Below are positions 50,035 to 63,200 of a DNA stretch of 64,000 nucleotides, in pieces. The notes under the pieces were generated by a model. That model searched no databases and was not told the DNA's origin. It worked only from the letters and a program-made list of their open reading frames with translations. Numbering within the stretch: position 1 is the first letter of the stretch; each line of letters opens with the position of its first letter. The stretch is from G963663315 sp965116335 (lineage in GTDB: Bacteria; Pseudomonadota; Gammaproteobacteria; Arenicellales; Poriferihabitantaceae). The position numbers and the translations under genes were made by a program. Location: the NCBI GenBank assembly GCA_965116335.1, contig OZ220677.1:2914001-2978000 (forward strand). Reading direction: 5' to 3'.

Positions 50035-50544
50035 CTATTGGTCAAGTGAGTCCTTACCCTTGCCGTGCAAAGCGAGCAAACGGTCTCTTAATTCCACTCC
50101 GAGAACTTTTCTTATGCCGTCAAGATCAATGCCTTCTTGAAACGCTGAGTCACGCATCTTTTTGTGCATGTCTTCGTCTGGTGTGAATTCTTGCGCTTTT
50201 TCAAATGACATATTTTGAATTTCCAGGGAGTCTAACTCTTTTGTCTCATCAACCATTTCATTGGCAATTTTCTCAGCCCAAGACCTGGCGTTTATATTTT
50301 CAGATATGCGTTCTCCGATTACTGTGAGTTGAATCGGACTTGCACTTGCCGTTGGCGAGGGTTGTAGTCTGCTAAGAATATCCTTTATATCCCTACGAAT
50401 TTCTTCTATAAATTTACCGAACTGGATGCGGTCACTGTTTACTTCGCCCTGCCATTTCCCATATCTATATGCGAATGCAGTGATCGCCAATACCAATGTA
50501 ACTGAAATGCCCAAAGCCAACAAAGCCAAGTACGCCGGGGTCAT
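50035..50544 (-). CDS. Membrane-anchored protein of unknown function
   Basis: 169 residues, not recognised. An N-terminal membrane helix (TPAYLALLALGISVTLVLAITAFAYRYG) is followed by a soluble helical part, IEEIRRDIKDILSRL, then a possible sensor or scaffold region ending in an acidic-to-basic helix (IRKVLGVELRDRLLALHGKGK). ATG 50544 is supported by GGAG eight bases upstream; the frame stays open further upstream through repeats but that part is not coding. It is AT-richer than its surroundings and sits between two repeat arrays, which suggests it arrived with the repeats. Confidence 0.75.
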   Translation of the reverse strand: MTPAYLALLALGISVTLVLAITAFAYRYGKWQGEVNSDRIQFGKFIEEIRRDIKDILSRLQPSPTASASPIQLTVIGERISENINARSWAEKIANEMVDETKELDSLEIQNMSFEKAQEFTPDEDMHKKMRDSAFQEGIDLDGIRKVLGVELRDRLLALHGKGKDSLDQ

Positions 50545-50689
50545 ATTGCATACTCCGTAGCCGTGATTCTTTGCGTGGTTCTCATGGTCAATCTCCGAAT
50601 AGACAGGAACATTAGCTGACAAATGATATTGCGTTTTTTGGTAATATCTATGTATTACAAAACTGATCATATCACAGTAAATGAACAAA

Positions 50690-51136
50690 TACCGTTGATA
50701 CCTGTTCCGATCATTTGCGGGAGGGCACGGAGACCCTCCCCTACGATAACGGGCTGGCGCAGGCTCTACAACATCATTCCCCCCGCGGACCGGGGAATCC
50801 AATCCGCAAACGGATTGGATGGGGGGACACAACCGCCATCCAACGCCCCAACCATCCGTCTTTCCCGTGAAAACGGGAATCCACAACCATAAGGAATCTG
50901 TAATTACCGATGCGTAGGGACAGGCCTCTGTGCCTGTCCGCTACCGTTGATACCCGTTCCATCATTTGCGGGAGGGCACGGAGACCCTCCCCTACGATAA
51001 CGGGCTGGCTCCATCACATCATTCCCCCCGCAGACCGGGGAATCCAATCCGCTCGCGGATTGGATGGGGGGACACAACCCTCATCCCTTGTATCAAAACC
51101 ACTGCAAAAAAAATCGCAAAAAAAATCGCTTGTTTT
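50690..51136. repeat. Mosaic palindromic repeat array 2 (half B, A-C-B, A, tail)
   Basis: Continues the pattern of array 1 after the unknown gene. A type B element is cut at its left half (50690-50745), then A (50775-50834), C (near 50860-50885), B (50913-50996) and A (51020-51079). It ends with the same 43-bp tail as array 1 (51082-51136), here with a 12-bp block AAAAAAAATCGC tandemly repeated. No gene is seen between 50545 and 51211 apart from these repeats and the promoter that follows. Confidence 0.92.
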
Positions 51137-51158
51137 CACTGGCAAACAACCTTATAAT
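51130..51158 (+). promoter_or_regulatory. Candidate promoter of the giant repeat-protein gene
   Basis: TTGTTT (51130-51135) and a perfect TATAAT (51153-51158) are 17 bp apart, placing transcription start near 51165, about 50-80 bp before the possible start codons. The -35 box overlaps the end of the repeat tail, so repeat amplification may have brought or altered it. Confidence 0.6.
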
Positions 51159-51229
51159 CCGCGAGCAATTCAAAAGCCGGTATCTTGCCGATCATCTGTA
51201 TCATAAAATCAATGTTCGTCCGATACTTG

Positions 51230-51244
51230 CCCCCCCCCCCCCCC
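51230..51244 (+). repeat. Homopolymer run of 15 C at the start of the giant gene
   Basis: Fifteen consecutive C residues lie between an in-frame ATG at 51212 and the ATG at 51248. With 15 C both starts are in the same frame, so the run is either codons for five prolines or 5' leader. Tracts this long change length readily by slippage. Confidence 0.9.
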
Positions 51245-51247
51245 GCA

Positions 51248-54200
51248 ATGCGGATAGGGTTTAACTTCATCAAGACTCCGAGTGCCAGAGGCGGGAGGCG
51301 GAGGCCTGCTGGCACTCTGGCCTGCGTCCTGGCGCTGCTTATGGCGCTTTTCGCTACTGCCGCCAGCGCACAAACAGCATTGACCACCACGCACCTGAGA
51401 GGTGGCGACCTGTACGAAGGCGACAGGAACGTCCCGGTTACCATTACCGGCTTCACTATTACCGGAGAATGCAGCAAGATAGGCCTGAGATTTGTGCCCG
51501 GTGATAGTAGCGCTAATGCCACTGCGAGTGACTATACCGTATCCGATGAATCGGAGGGATCAGCCTGCGATAGCACCCGTACCGAGGCGGAATTTCAGTT
51601 CACGTTCAAGCTCGACTTCGATCTCAGCAACAAGATATTCGGGTACGAGCTGTACTCAGTAAGTAAGGACGGCAGCCAGGAAGCCACACTCGGCAAGTTC
51701 ACACTCACCATCCTGAATGGTTTGAGAGGTACGGGCGTTTTTCTTAATGTGAAACCCTCCAACAAAGACCCGCGGAGTGTGAGTGGACTTACTCTACGGG
51801 AAAACGAATCCGCCGGTGTCAAAATTGAGGTGTCGCTGAAGTTGCCGCCACCCGAAAGCACCACACTAATTCTTCGGGACCCGCACGGGGGTGGGGATGT
51901 CGAGTGGAGTGGAGCAGGTAAAAGAGTCAGCAGCATCCCCATTACCTTCACTAATAAAAACCACGACATCCCTCAAACCAGAACCCTTCGCCCCAAGACA
52001 GACAATGACGGGAACGACTGGAAAGGAGAAGTAATCGTAGAAGCGGAGTACTGGTACAGCAGACACATTGAAAGGATAAAGGTCAACGTCATCGACAGCA
52101 CCGCCGCTCCGGTCTTTGACACCAACCTTCTGACGCTGGTCGAGACCGGCCCGGCCCAGAGCTATACCGTCAAGCTCGACCGCGAGCCGGCTGCGGATGT
52201 GACTCTGGTCACCCAGGCGCACCCTCATCTGCGTTTCAAAGCCCCCGGCGACTCCGCGTTCGGCGAACAGGCTACTCTGACCTTTACCAAAGGCGCCAAT
52301 GGCAGTTGGAAGACCCCGCAAACCATTGAGGTCAAGCACATTGCGGACAGCGACTCCAGCGACCAGAGCGCACTGCCGATTGTCCACGCGCACGGCGCTG
52401 GCATCCCGGCCTGGCATCTGAGCGCAGGGAATTTGCCGGTCACGCTCATGGACGCAGGCAACGCACCGATTTTCAGTCGCGATGCGGTGCCGGTTATCGA
52501 AGGCGGGCCAGCCGAAACCTATACAGTGAAACTGGAGCGCGACCCCGGCAGGACCGTCACCCTCACAGCCGAAGTGCCACAGGGGCATCGGGAATCCGTG
52601 CAGGTGCAGGCGCCGGGTGGGCAGGCTGGCGCCCGTGCCGAACTGACTTTCACCGGCGGTGCCAGTGGCAGCTGGAAGACCCCGCAGACCATCACCGTCA
52701 CCGCGCCAGCCGACGACGGTAATTTCATCGACGAAACCGTCACTCTCACGCACAGCGTCAGCCCCAGCCTGAACTGGCGGAGCCTGAAACCCTCAGTCGA
52801 GGTACAGGTATCGGATCGCGGTGGCGGCGAGGTCGAGCTCTCGACAAGCACGGCAGTGGAAGTCTGGGAAGGCCAGGAAGCGTTCACCTATACCGTCAAA
52901 CTGAGTCATCCGCCTACGGACGAGGCGACCGTAACCATCGCCTCGAGTGACACCACGAAACTGGTCGTCAGCCCGACTGTTCTCACGTTCACTGCCAGCA
53001 ACTATAACCAGGCACAGACAGTGAGCCTTCGCTCTCCGGCTGGTTCTGTGGGTGCGGGTCAGGCAGCGATCATCACCCATGCAGTGAGCGGCTACGGCAC
53101 GACCACCACCGGGCCAGACATCACCGCCATCCTTATCGACACCACACTCACCGAGACCTTGAAGCTGCAATTCAGCGACTCGATGTTCAGCGGCAAGGAG
53201 CCTGAGGAGCTTGAGCATGGTACTCCTCTCCCGAATTCGGCCAATGTTGAGGTTACGCTGCAAGGAGACGGCTACCAAGGTTTCCTGCCAGCGGTCAGCT
53301 TCCGTGTCTGCTTCCAGGATGGCGAGGCTACGTTGGCGAAACGCGACATTGCGCTGCTTCCCTCCGGCGAGAAATGCGTGGACGCCAGTCTCGACCGGAG
53401 CAGAAGCGGGGCTTCTCAGGAAACCACAGTCCACGTCTTCAATCTGCTCAGCGACTCCGTCGATGAGAAGTTCGAGAAGCTCACCGTCACTCTGCAAGCC
53501 GACCCCGACAACCACTTGCCTGCGATGGTTGAAATCCCCACGGCTGGAGCAACCGCCGACTTCTTCGTCGAGGATGCCCAACTCACGGAAATCCAGTTCA
53601 CGCGTACCGATTCCGGTACGATTCAGGAGGGCGGGTCGGACAAGGCCACCTTCGAGTTCGCCACCACCAGCCGCTCGCTCTACGCCGGTGAAGAATTGCG
53701 CGTACCGCTCAAAATCGGCGGTACGGGCATCACCGCTACCGATTATGCGGTCAGTGTCGTTTCCGGCGGTACGGTCATCACCAATGCACCCTACAGCGCC
53801 AGCGCCCCGGCCCTGGTACTCACGGGCACCGGCAAGATCGACAGCGATGTACGCGGCAACTCACAGAAGATAGTCTTCGAGGTCGCCGCGCTGGCCGATG
53901 GAGAGGCCGAGGGCGGCTCGGAAACCATGACTGTTGGCTATGATACGCCGGTCTCCAACCTGAATACAGACGGCGTCCGCTTCGACCCCGGCGCCACGGA
54001 AACCGCATCCGGCTCACAGAACGATATTGAAGTCGAGATTATCGAGCACCCGACGGTTAGCATTGCCTCTGACGGCAATGTCACCGAGGGCGTCGATGCC
54101 GTCTTCAACCTGACTGTCTCACCTGCGCCGGGTACGGGCCAGACTCTGGATGTCAGCTATGATCTGGCGCAGACCGGCGAGTTTGTCGCGGCGACGGATG

Positions 54201-57200
54201 TCGGCGCCGGCAAGACTATCTCCATCAACGATACCGGCACCGCCAGCATCACCATCGCCACTGTGGACGACGAGACAGACGAGGTGGACGGCAGTCTCAG
54301 CGCTACGCTCGCTACCGGCGCTGGTTACGTGGTCGCCACCGCACCGGGCAATGCGGCTACCGTCCGGATCAGCGATAACGAGGATACGCTGGTCACGCTG
54401 AGCGCCGATGCCAACGTCACGGAGGGCGACAAGGCCACCATCACCGCTACCATCAACGGCCTCGCCCCGGTTGCCGATGTGACCATCCCCATCAACGCCA
54501 CCACCGGCAGCACGGACGGCACCGCAGAAACCACCGACTACGATGCCCCGGCCAGTATCACCATACTCAAAGGTGAGCAGACCGGCACCACCGAGTTCAT
54601 CACCCATCTCGACGCCGACAAGGATGATGACACGGTCAAGCTCGCCCTCGGTACGTTGCCAGATGGTCTCGCCGCCGGGGACCCGTCCGCAGTGACGGTC
54701 AGCATCGACGATGACGGCAAGGGCGTGGAAGCCACCCTCAAGAGCAGCGCAACCGCGGTCGACAACGGTGACTCCGTTACCATCACCATCAGCCTGGATC
54801 GCGCCTTCGCCGCCAGGACCGCCATCCCCATCGCGGTGGCTGGTTCAGGAAGCAATCCGGCGGAAGCGACCGAATGGCAGGCGCCCGCCAGCATCGAGGT
54901 GGCGGCAGGCGCGACCTCGGCGACCGCCGACGCGACCTCGGCGACCGCCGACATTGCCACGATTCGTGATCAGGATACAGCCAGTGAGGAATTTACCGTC
55001 AGCTTCGGCTCGCCGTTGCCGACCAACCTGTCCACCGGCACCCCGGACTCGGCCAAAGTCACCATCACCGATGACGGCCTCGGTCACAGCATCACCTTCA
55101 CCGCCAGCCCCAATCCGGTCGATGAAGACACCACCACCACCCTCACCGCCACCGCCAACGGTATCTTCGATGCCGATGTCATCGTGCCACTGGCGCTGAC
55201 CAACGGCACGGCAGAGAACGGCGACTATGCAACCCCCACCACCGGCATCACCATCGCCAAAGGCGCGACCAGCGGCACCGGCACTCTCACCACCATCGGC
55301 GATGCCGATACGGATGATGATACCTTCACAGTGAGAGTCGGCACGCCACTGCCCACCGGCGTAGTTGCGAGTAGCGCGGGCTATACTATTACCATCAAGG
55401 ACACCAAAGCGTTTGCGGTGGTCAAGCCGGAGTTGACGGTGACCGCTACGCCAGAGGCGGGTGCGGACAACTATAATGCCGATGTCTCGGTGGACGAAGG
55501 CGAATCGATCACCGTCACGGCGACACTTGATCGGGCGCATAGCGCGGATATTGTTTTGCCGGTGACGATGACTCCTGGCAGGAGTTATTATGACCCCGAC
55601 TCCGACCCCGATCCCAACGCTGCCGAAGCAGGCGACTACGGCAGCCTGGCCAACATCACCATCAAGGCCGGACAGAAAACCGGCACCGGCTCCATCACCA
55701 CCAATCAGGATGATGATGAGGATGACGAATACTTCTATACCGAGGTAGATCTTAGCGGTCTCGGAGGCGCAGTCGGATACGGTGGTTCTTCCTGCTATGA
55801 TGGACTCTGTACCTTCACCGTTGAGATCGTCGATGACGACAAGCCGCCGCCGACTGTGGGGTTTGCGTTTTTTAATCAGTTTGTTTTGCGCGATCTCGGA
55901 GAATCACGACCTAGTGTCGGAATACAGATCGAAGCGGAGCTTGAAACCTTTCCTTCTACTCCCGATTATGCCGTCGATGTGTACGTTGATGTGACGCAGG
56001 AAGGGCGTTATCTGAAATCGGAGAGTCTCGGCAGACAAAAGCTGACCATCCCCGCGGGAAACGGGTACGCGGACCTCTTTCTCGATCTGGATGATGATGC
56101 CATCGACGAACCCAATGGCTCGATCACACTGACCCTGGTCGAGGATGCCAGCTACAAATTCGATCCGGCGAGCAAAGCGTTCAGCTTCACCATGGAAGAT
56201 GACGACCTGACCCTGGTCACCATGACGGCGCCGGATGGCGATATTGTCGAAGCGGGTGGCAGCAAGACCTTCACCATTACTTTGAACCGCGCTCTGGTGG
56301 ATGGGGAAGTGCTGCCGATCAACCTTGCATTCACAACCGCCACCAAATATGCCGATCTGGGTACGGACTTTACCCTGTCGCCTCCATCGCCACTTCCATC
56401 CGGCGTTTCCTATAAGCACTTCGACAGTACGGATGCATCAGTCAATCGGCCCGCCATTGTCTTTACCGGCGGTAGAAATGCGGACAAGCGTGCCACCTTT
56501 ACGCTCACTGCCAAACAGGATACGGTAGTCGAGCAGCCGGGATTAGCTCCCACAAGGAAACCTTATGAGGAAGTCCAGGTGAAGATTCATAATTTTTACG
56601 GGCAGTCGGGGCTTAGCGGCGGTGCCGAAGGCAGGCCAAAGCCGGAACCGAACATACAATTTCGTATCCTCGACGATGATAAACAAAACGGTGATACTGC
56701 CAGTCTCAACCCGGGATTTTTGTTTTCGCACAACCATGCGATGGATATTAGCGAGGGCACGAGCAAGACCCTCAAGGTCAAGCTCGCTACCAATCCGGGA
56801 GCAACGGCCAATGTGGCGCTCTCTCTGAGCCCCCAAACACGGGGAGACGATGTTTCCACAAATCTCACCGTAAACCCTGCATCCTTGTCGTTCAAGGCAT
56901 CGAACTGGAGCAATGAACAAACGGTCACCATCAACGCACTGAACGACACGGATGCAGAAACTAAAACTGCTTTCCTGTGGTTCACACCGACCGGATATAC
57001 GGGGGTGGACCCCGTTTCTCTGAACGTGACTGCCGTAGACGCTGGCGCCGGACTCACGCTCACTTCACCCTCTCCATCCCGTCTGACTGTCAACAATACC
57101 GGCACCTATACCGTCAAACTGAAGAGCAAACCCTCGGATAATGTCGTCGTCACGCCGGTCAGCAGCGATGAACGCATCGCTACGGTCAGCGGCGACCTGA

Positions 57201-60200
57201 CTTTTACTCCTGCGAACTGGAATACGCCGCAGACCGTTACGGTGACCGGCCAGGGCGCGGGCAGTGTCCAGATCGCGCATACCTGGGAATCCAATAACGA
57301 CTACGACTACTACCAGATCATGGCGACCTCGCCGGTCGAGTTCACCGTCACCGATACCGGCAACCGCACGCTGACTCTGGAAGCGCTGACGACAACGGTG
57401 GAGGAGGGCAAGAGCATCACCGTCAAAGCCAAACTCGACCGCGCTCACACGGTGGACACGACAGGAAACCTGAGCTTCACCTTTGGTGGAAGGGTGACTA
57501 GCGGAGGTCAGAGAGTACGCACGACTGCGGAAAGCGACGACTTCACCCCGACTACCAGAACAACAGTCACCATCCCGGCAGGTTCCACCTCTGCATCCGT
57601 CACCCTGTCCGCTGTCAACGAGGCCGAGGGCAGCGCGATCTACGAGGGCAATGAGACCTTCGGAGTCGATCTCTTTAGCGGTGGCACACGCGGTGTCAGC
57701 ACGGACAGGAATAACAACAGCGCCATTATCACCATCACCGACGAGGCCGACCGGCCGGTATTCGAGCTGGTGCCGCCGGACCCGTTGCATGGCGCCGAGG
57801 GCGACCAGAACAAGAACCGGGTATTCAAGGTCACCAAGACCGGCGCTACTGAACTGCCCGCGACCGTGGATATCGCCTCCGCCGATGGCACGGCGACCGC
57901 GCCCGGTGATTACACGTCCATCGCGGCCAATACAACTCTCAATTTCGCCACAGGCGCCACCGAGAAACCCGTCACCGTGACCTTCAAGGACGATGATATT
58001 GACGAACTGAAAGAAGACTTTACCGTCACTCTCAGCAACCCGACCGCCGCCCGGCTCGGCGTCACCCCCTCCGCCACGGTCGAGCTTACCGATGACGACC
58101 CGACTGTGGTCTCGCTTGGCGTGAATCCAGCGCCCATCGTCGAGAATGCTGGAACCCGGGAACTTGTCGTCACCCTCGCCCGCCCCCTGACCACCGGCGA
58201 AGTACTGCCAGTGACACTCGACTTCACCGGCGATGCCGATTTCGGCGAGGACTACACATTGAGCGCCCCGCAAACGCCACCCACCGGCGTCGCCTTTGCC
58301 AATCTCGCCAGTACCGACCTGAAAACCAATCCGCCCACGGTCACCTTCACTGGCGGTGACAGCGCATCCAGGACCGCAATCCTCACGCTGACCGCGACTC
58401 CGGACTCGGCTGATGAAGGCGACCATGAAACGGTCACCGTCAGCCTCGGTACGCTCGATGCCAACTCCGGTACGGGCCTGGACGGGGGAGCGAAAGTTCA
58501 TGCGACCGCTAACACGGGCAGCTTCAAAATCACAGACGATGACGCTACGCCGACCGGCATTACCCTGACGGTGGATACCGATACCGCTACAGACGGGGCG
58601 CAGGATGAAGTGTCCGAGAATATCGCCAGCCCGCCGTCTGTCGAGGTCACTGCCACCATTGACGGCAGCAGCGTGTTCACCGATGACAAGACCCTGAGTG
58701 TCTCGGTGGTCGGCGGTACTGCCACCGTGGTCGACGACTTTAAGGCTGTCACCGCGTTCGACCTCAAGATTCCGGCGGGCGAAAGCAGTGTCAAGGGCAG
58801 CTTCACCCTGGCGCCGGTCTATGATGGCGCAAAGGAGGACGACGAGACGATTTCCGTCACCGGCACGCTCACGCCCGCAGTGCAGGGTCTCACCGTCAAT
58901 TCCGCGACCATCACCCTGCTCGATCACAGCGTCATCCCGGAGATCAGCGTAGCGGTGGACAAGAGCGGCCAGAAAATCACCGAGGGCAGCCAGGCGACTT
59001 ATACAGTCACCAGCAGCGTCTCTATCCCGGTAGACATTACGGTCAATGTCACGCTCACCCGGCAAGGCAGTTTCGTCCCTGCCCAGACGCTCACCAATAC
59101 GACCACGGTAACCATCCCGAAGAATACCACTAGCGCGACTCAGACCATCGCCACGCAAGCCGATAATACCGATGAAGCGGACGGCTCGCTGACCCTGACT
59201 CTGGATGCGGCGGATAACGGCGAATACAACGTGTCCACAGCCAAAGGTAACGCGGTAGTGACCGTCACTGATGACGATGCCACTACCATCGCGCTGGTCG
59301 CCGGTGCATCCAGCACACTGACCGAAGGCGATACCAGTACCAGCGCCACGCTCACCCTGCGCCTCGGTCGCGCTCTGGTCGCCGGTGAGGTCGTCGAGGT
59401 TCCGCTCGCCATTACCAGCAGCACCGGCGCGGTCATCGCCGAATTGACCGATGCTGACCGTGACTATATTCTCTCAGCCACCGGCACAGGCGTCAGCAGC
59501 ACGTTGGTACGCACCGTCAATCCCCGCATCAAGTTCACCGGCGGCGCTGGCGTGCGCGAGGCGACCCTTACCCTCACTGCTACCGCCCGCGATGACGGGG
59601 AGGAGGATCATGAGGTGCTCAACATCACTCTCGGCGACCTCCAGGCGAACGGCCTCGCTACCCGCATCAGTGGCGGAGTGGTGGCCCATGACGCCGACAA
59701 CGACCCGCAAACGTCCGAGAACAGTGTGGGCATCACCATCCAGGATGACGAGGGACTGAAGCCGGAACTGATAGTCGCCTGGGCAACCGGTGAAACGTTT
59801 AACAATTCACCGACCGAAGGCGGCACGGTCAAGATGGTGATCAAGGCCGACCCGGCGCCGCAGGCCGATATGACGGTGCACTTCGCTGTCAGTGAAAGAG
59901 CGGGTTCCAACTATGTTGCCACAGGTGAGGAAGGCAAGAAGACGGTGACGCTGAAGAGTGGCGCAAAGCAGGTCGCTGTCAATGTGCCCACCGTCAATGA
60001 TGAAAAGGATGAAATCGGGGGGCTGGTGTATGTCACTCTGATCGCTGATGATGCCTATCGTCTGGGGTGGCGCGAATCGTACTCCAGACTGGTGAAAGAC
60101 GACGATGAGACTGCCGTCAGCATCGAGCGGGATTGCGGCCATAATGCCTGCTATCCGATCTCCGAGGACGGCGCCACCGCCGAGTTCGAGATTAGTCTCG

Positions 60201-63200
60201 GCATCGCGCTTAATCGCTCAAGCCAGACTGTGACTGTGCCACTCAATGTAGCCGGTGCAACAGTCGGTACGCATTACACGCTGGGCCTCAAGCCCGGCAC
60301 CCAGACTGGCGTTACCTGGCTGGACTCCGGCTCCTACAGCACCCAGAACCCGGCGGTGCGTTTCAGTGGCGAGGGCGCGAAAAAGGCGGTACTCACCCTG
60401 ACTACTATCGACAACAACGATAACAATACCCGCACGCTGGATATAAGCCTCGGCACACTCACAGCGCACCAGACTGTCTACGGCGGCGTCGAGAAGGGCG
60501 CCGCCGACACGGCCCGCGTCAAGATCGTCAATGATGACGGTACGCCGGTAGTGCGTGTGGAGGCCCAGGTCGCGGAACTCCGCGAAGGCGAGGACGCGGG
60601 CGGTAGCCGGGACCCACATCCCAAAATGTATATCTATGCCGAGCCGGTGCCACAGACCGATATTACGGTCAGCGCCACACTGAGTCAGACAGGAGACGTG
60701 ATTGATTCCAATGGCGCCCAGCCCGGCAAGAGAAACTATGTCATCCAGGCCGGGCAGGCGGCCCCTGAGGTGGTTGAGTTCCGTATTGAAAACGATCAGA
60801 TTGACGAACCCACCGGCTCCGTCACCCTGCAAGCCCATGCGGGCACAGGTTATACCCTGGTGCCGGACAAGAGCAGCGCGACCACACGCATCATTGATAC
60901 CGATGGCGGGCCTACCGTCAGTCTGTCAGCGGCCAGCGCCAGCGTCTCCGAAGGCGGCAATGCGGTATTTACCGTGAACCGTAGCACAGAAGGCGCACAT
61001 CCTAGCTGGAAAGAAAAAGGCCGCACCGTGGTGCGGGTACGGATTTCGCAGCGCGGCGACCTCGTGAAGCCTGAACATCTGGGTATCCAGACCGTCGAGC
61101 TGTTGAAGGGCTGGACCGAGAGAACTCACAATGTGCCCACCATCGACGATTCCAAAGGCGAGAAGGACGGCACGATTACTGTAGAGTTGTTGCCCAACGA
61201 CAGTAGTGTCAGCAACCTCGATTTAGAATACGCCATCGATCCGACCGGCAACCAGGCCATGGTCACCGTGCTGGATGATGAGGGCGGCGCCGGCGTATCC
61301 ATCTATAACGAGAAGACCACGGTCAGTGAGAACAATCTTGCCAGGACCGGCAGCTACATGGTGGAACTCGCCACCGATCCGGTACAGACCGCCACCCTCA
61401 CGGTTAATGTGCCCACTGCCCATCAGGATTCGCTCACCGTCCAGGGACCTGGCGGTACGGCCGGTTCGAGTGCTACGGTTGATTTCACTCCCGGCGCCAG
61501 CGGCACATGGAAGGATCCACAGATGATCACCATTGCGCCAGTGATCGATGACGACGGCGAAGCCGATACTTTCGCGCTCACGCACAGCATCACCAACTAC
61601 ACGGATTATACCGGCTCGATTGAGGATGTCAGCGTCACCGTTAATGACATCGGCTATGACCTGATGCTCAGCCATGACAACGGCAGCAACAAGCTCAAAG
61701 TGGCGGAACCGGCCGGTCAGGAAATCTATCATCTCCGGCTCACCAGCCAGCCTGCCAGTAATACCACCGTCACGGTCACGCCGACCATCGGCGACGAGAC
61801 GCTCGCCACAGTCGGCGGCGCGGTGACCTTTACCGACACCGACTGGAAAGAACCGAAGTCCATCGCGGTCTCCGGCCTGGAACAGGGTACGCTCACCATT
61901 ACCCACGCGGTCACCAGCACAGACCCCAATTATGCGCTCAGCGGTAACTTCCCGGTCGGTGTCATGGTCATTGCCGACAACCGCCGCCCGGTGGAACTCT
62001 CCGCCGCGCCGGACCCGGTGGCCGAGGGCGCCGAAGTCACGCTGACTGCGACTATTCCACAGGCGGTCTATCCAGAGAAAGCGGTCACCATCCCGCTCAC
62101 CTACACTGAAGGTACTGCCGTCACCGCCGACTACACGGCAGTCAACAGCATCACGATTGCTGCGGGGCAGACCAGCGGCACCGCTACGCTCGCCACGGTC
62201 GATGATACCGCTTATGAGACGCCGAATGAGACTTTCACCGTAGCTTTCGATACGAATGCGTTGCCGCGGGAATTGATCGCCGGTACGACAACCTCGGCGC
62301 TAATCGCCATCGACGATGCGGCAGATATAGCGCGCAAGGTCAGCCTGTCGGTGGCGAAAAACCCGGTGCAGGAGGGTCCTGACAGCGTACAACTGACCGC
62401 GACTCTCGACTCCGCGCTGACCGCCCCGGCGCGCGCCATCACCATCCCGCTCAATTACACCCTCGGCACTGCCCAGGCCGAAGACTTTACCGAAGTCGCC
62501 AATGTCACCATCGAAGCAGGTAAACGCAGCGCTACGGTGAGCATTCCGATTGTTGATGACACCGAACATGAGATGCCGGACGAGACCTTCACCATCGCGC
62601 TCGGTACGCTGCCTGCCGGTCTCGAAGCGGGAGATACGACATCCATCGACGTCGGGATTGATGACTTCTTTGATGGCCCGACCACGTTGAGGTTCACCGA
62701 AGCGAGCGCACAGATCCCGAGAGGCTCGCCGGGTGTACTCATCCCACTGGTGACTGACAAGGCCGTGTCGAATAAACTGACTATTCCGTTGCTGTATACC
62801 TACGATACGGCCAAACCGGCGGACATCAATCCAGTCACAAAAATCGTTGTACCGGGCGGAAGGAAGTTGAATAATTCAACGGAAAAGATCACGGTGAATA
62901 TTCCCGCCGATGGCATCTACCAGGGTCTCCGGACTTTCACGGTGAAGATGGGCGAATTGTCATTTTCGGAGCCGGATGTTGTCAATAAGGGCACTCCGAA
63001 AGAAATAGAATTCAGTATCGTAGACGATGTAGGTGCCCCGTCTTTCAAATATACGGACACAAAGGTTGTTGTGGAGGTGAATGAAGGCAACCCGGAGTTC
63101 CCCCTTGTCCGCACAGGGAAGACCGCAGTCTCCTCATTTCTTGTCTATACAGCCAGACCCCGTTTCGGCGTAACCGCGGGCACTGATATCACAGTACCAG

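Noticed and set aside
50545..50886. Upstream extension of the unknown membrane protein
   Set aside because: The extra residues are translations of B and A repeats; a good ribosome site supports ATG 50544.
49386..51136. CRISPR-like array
   Set aside because: The repeats differ in type, are palindromic and irregularly spaced, and no unique spacers of constant length or cas genes are present.
51136..51522. Minus-strand open frame across the C tract
   Set aside because: It would encode a glycine run and overlaps the giant gene start and its promoter; no homology.
51866..52753. Minus-strand open frame of 295 codons, and similar ones at 52793-53581, 54845-55540, 60218-60838, 61223-61906 and 63145-63987
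   Set aside because: All are antisense shadows of the giant gene in two recurring phases and show low-complexity translations.
57065..59158. 697-codon open frame on the minus strand
   Set aside because: It lies entirely within the giant plus-strand gene. Its translation (Arg/Gly/Asp-rich, no domain) is what the complement of Thr/Gly/Asp-rich repeats gives; the plus frame has a signal peptide and recognisable Calx-beta units.
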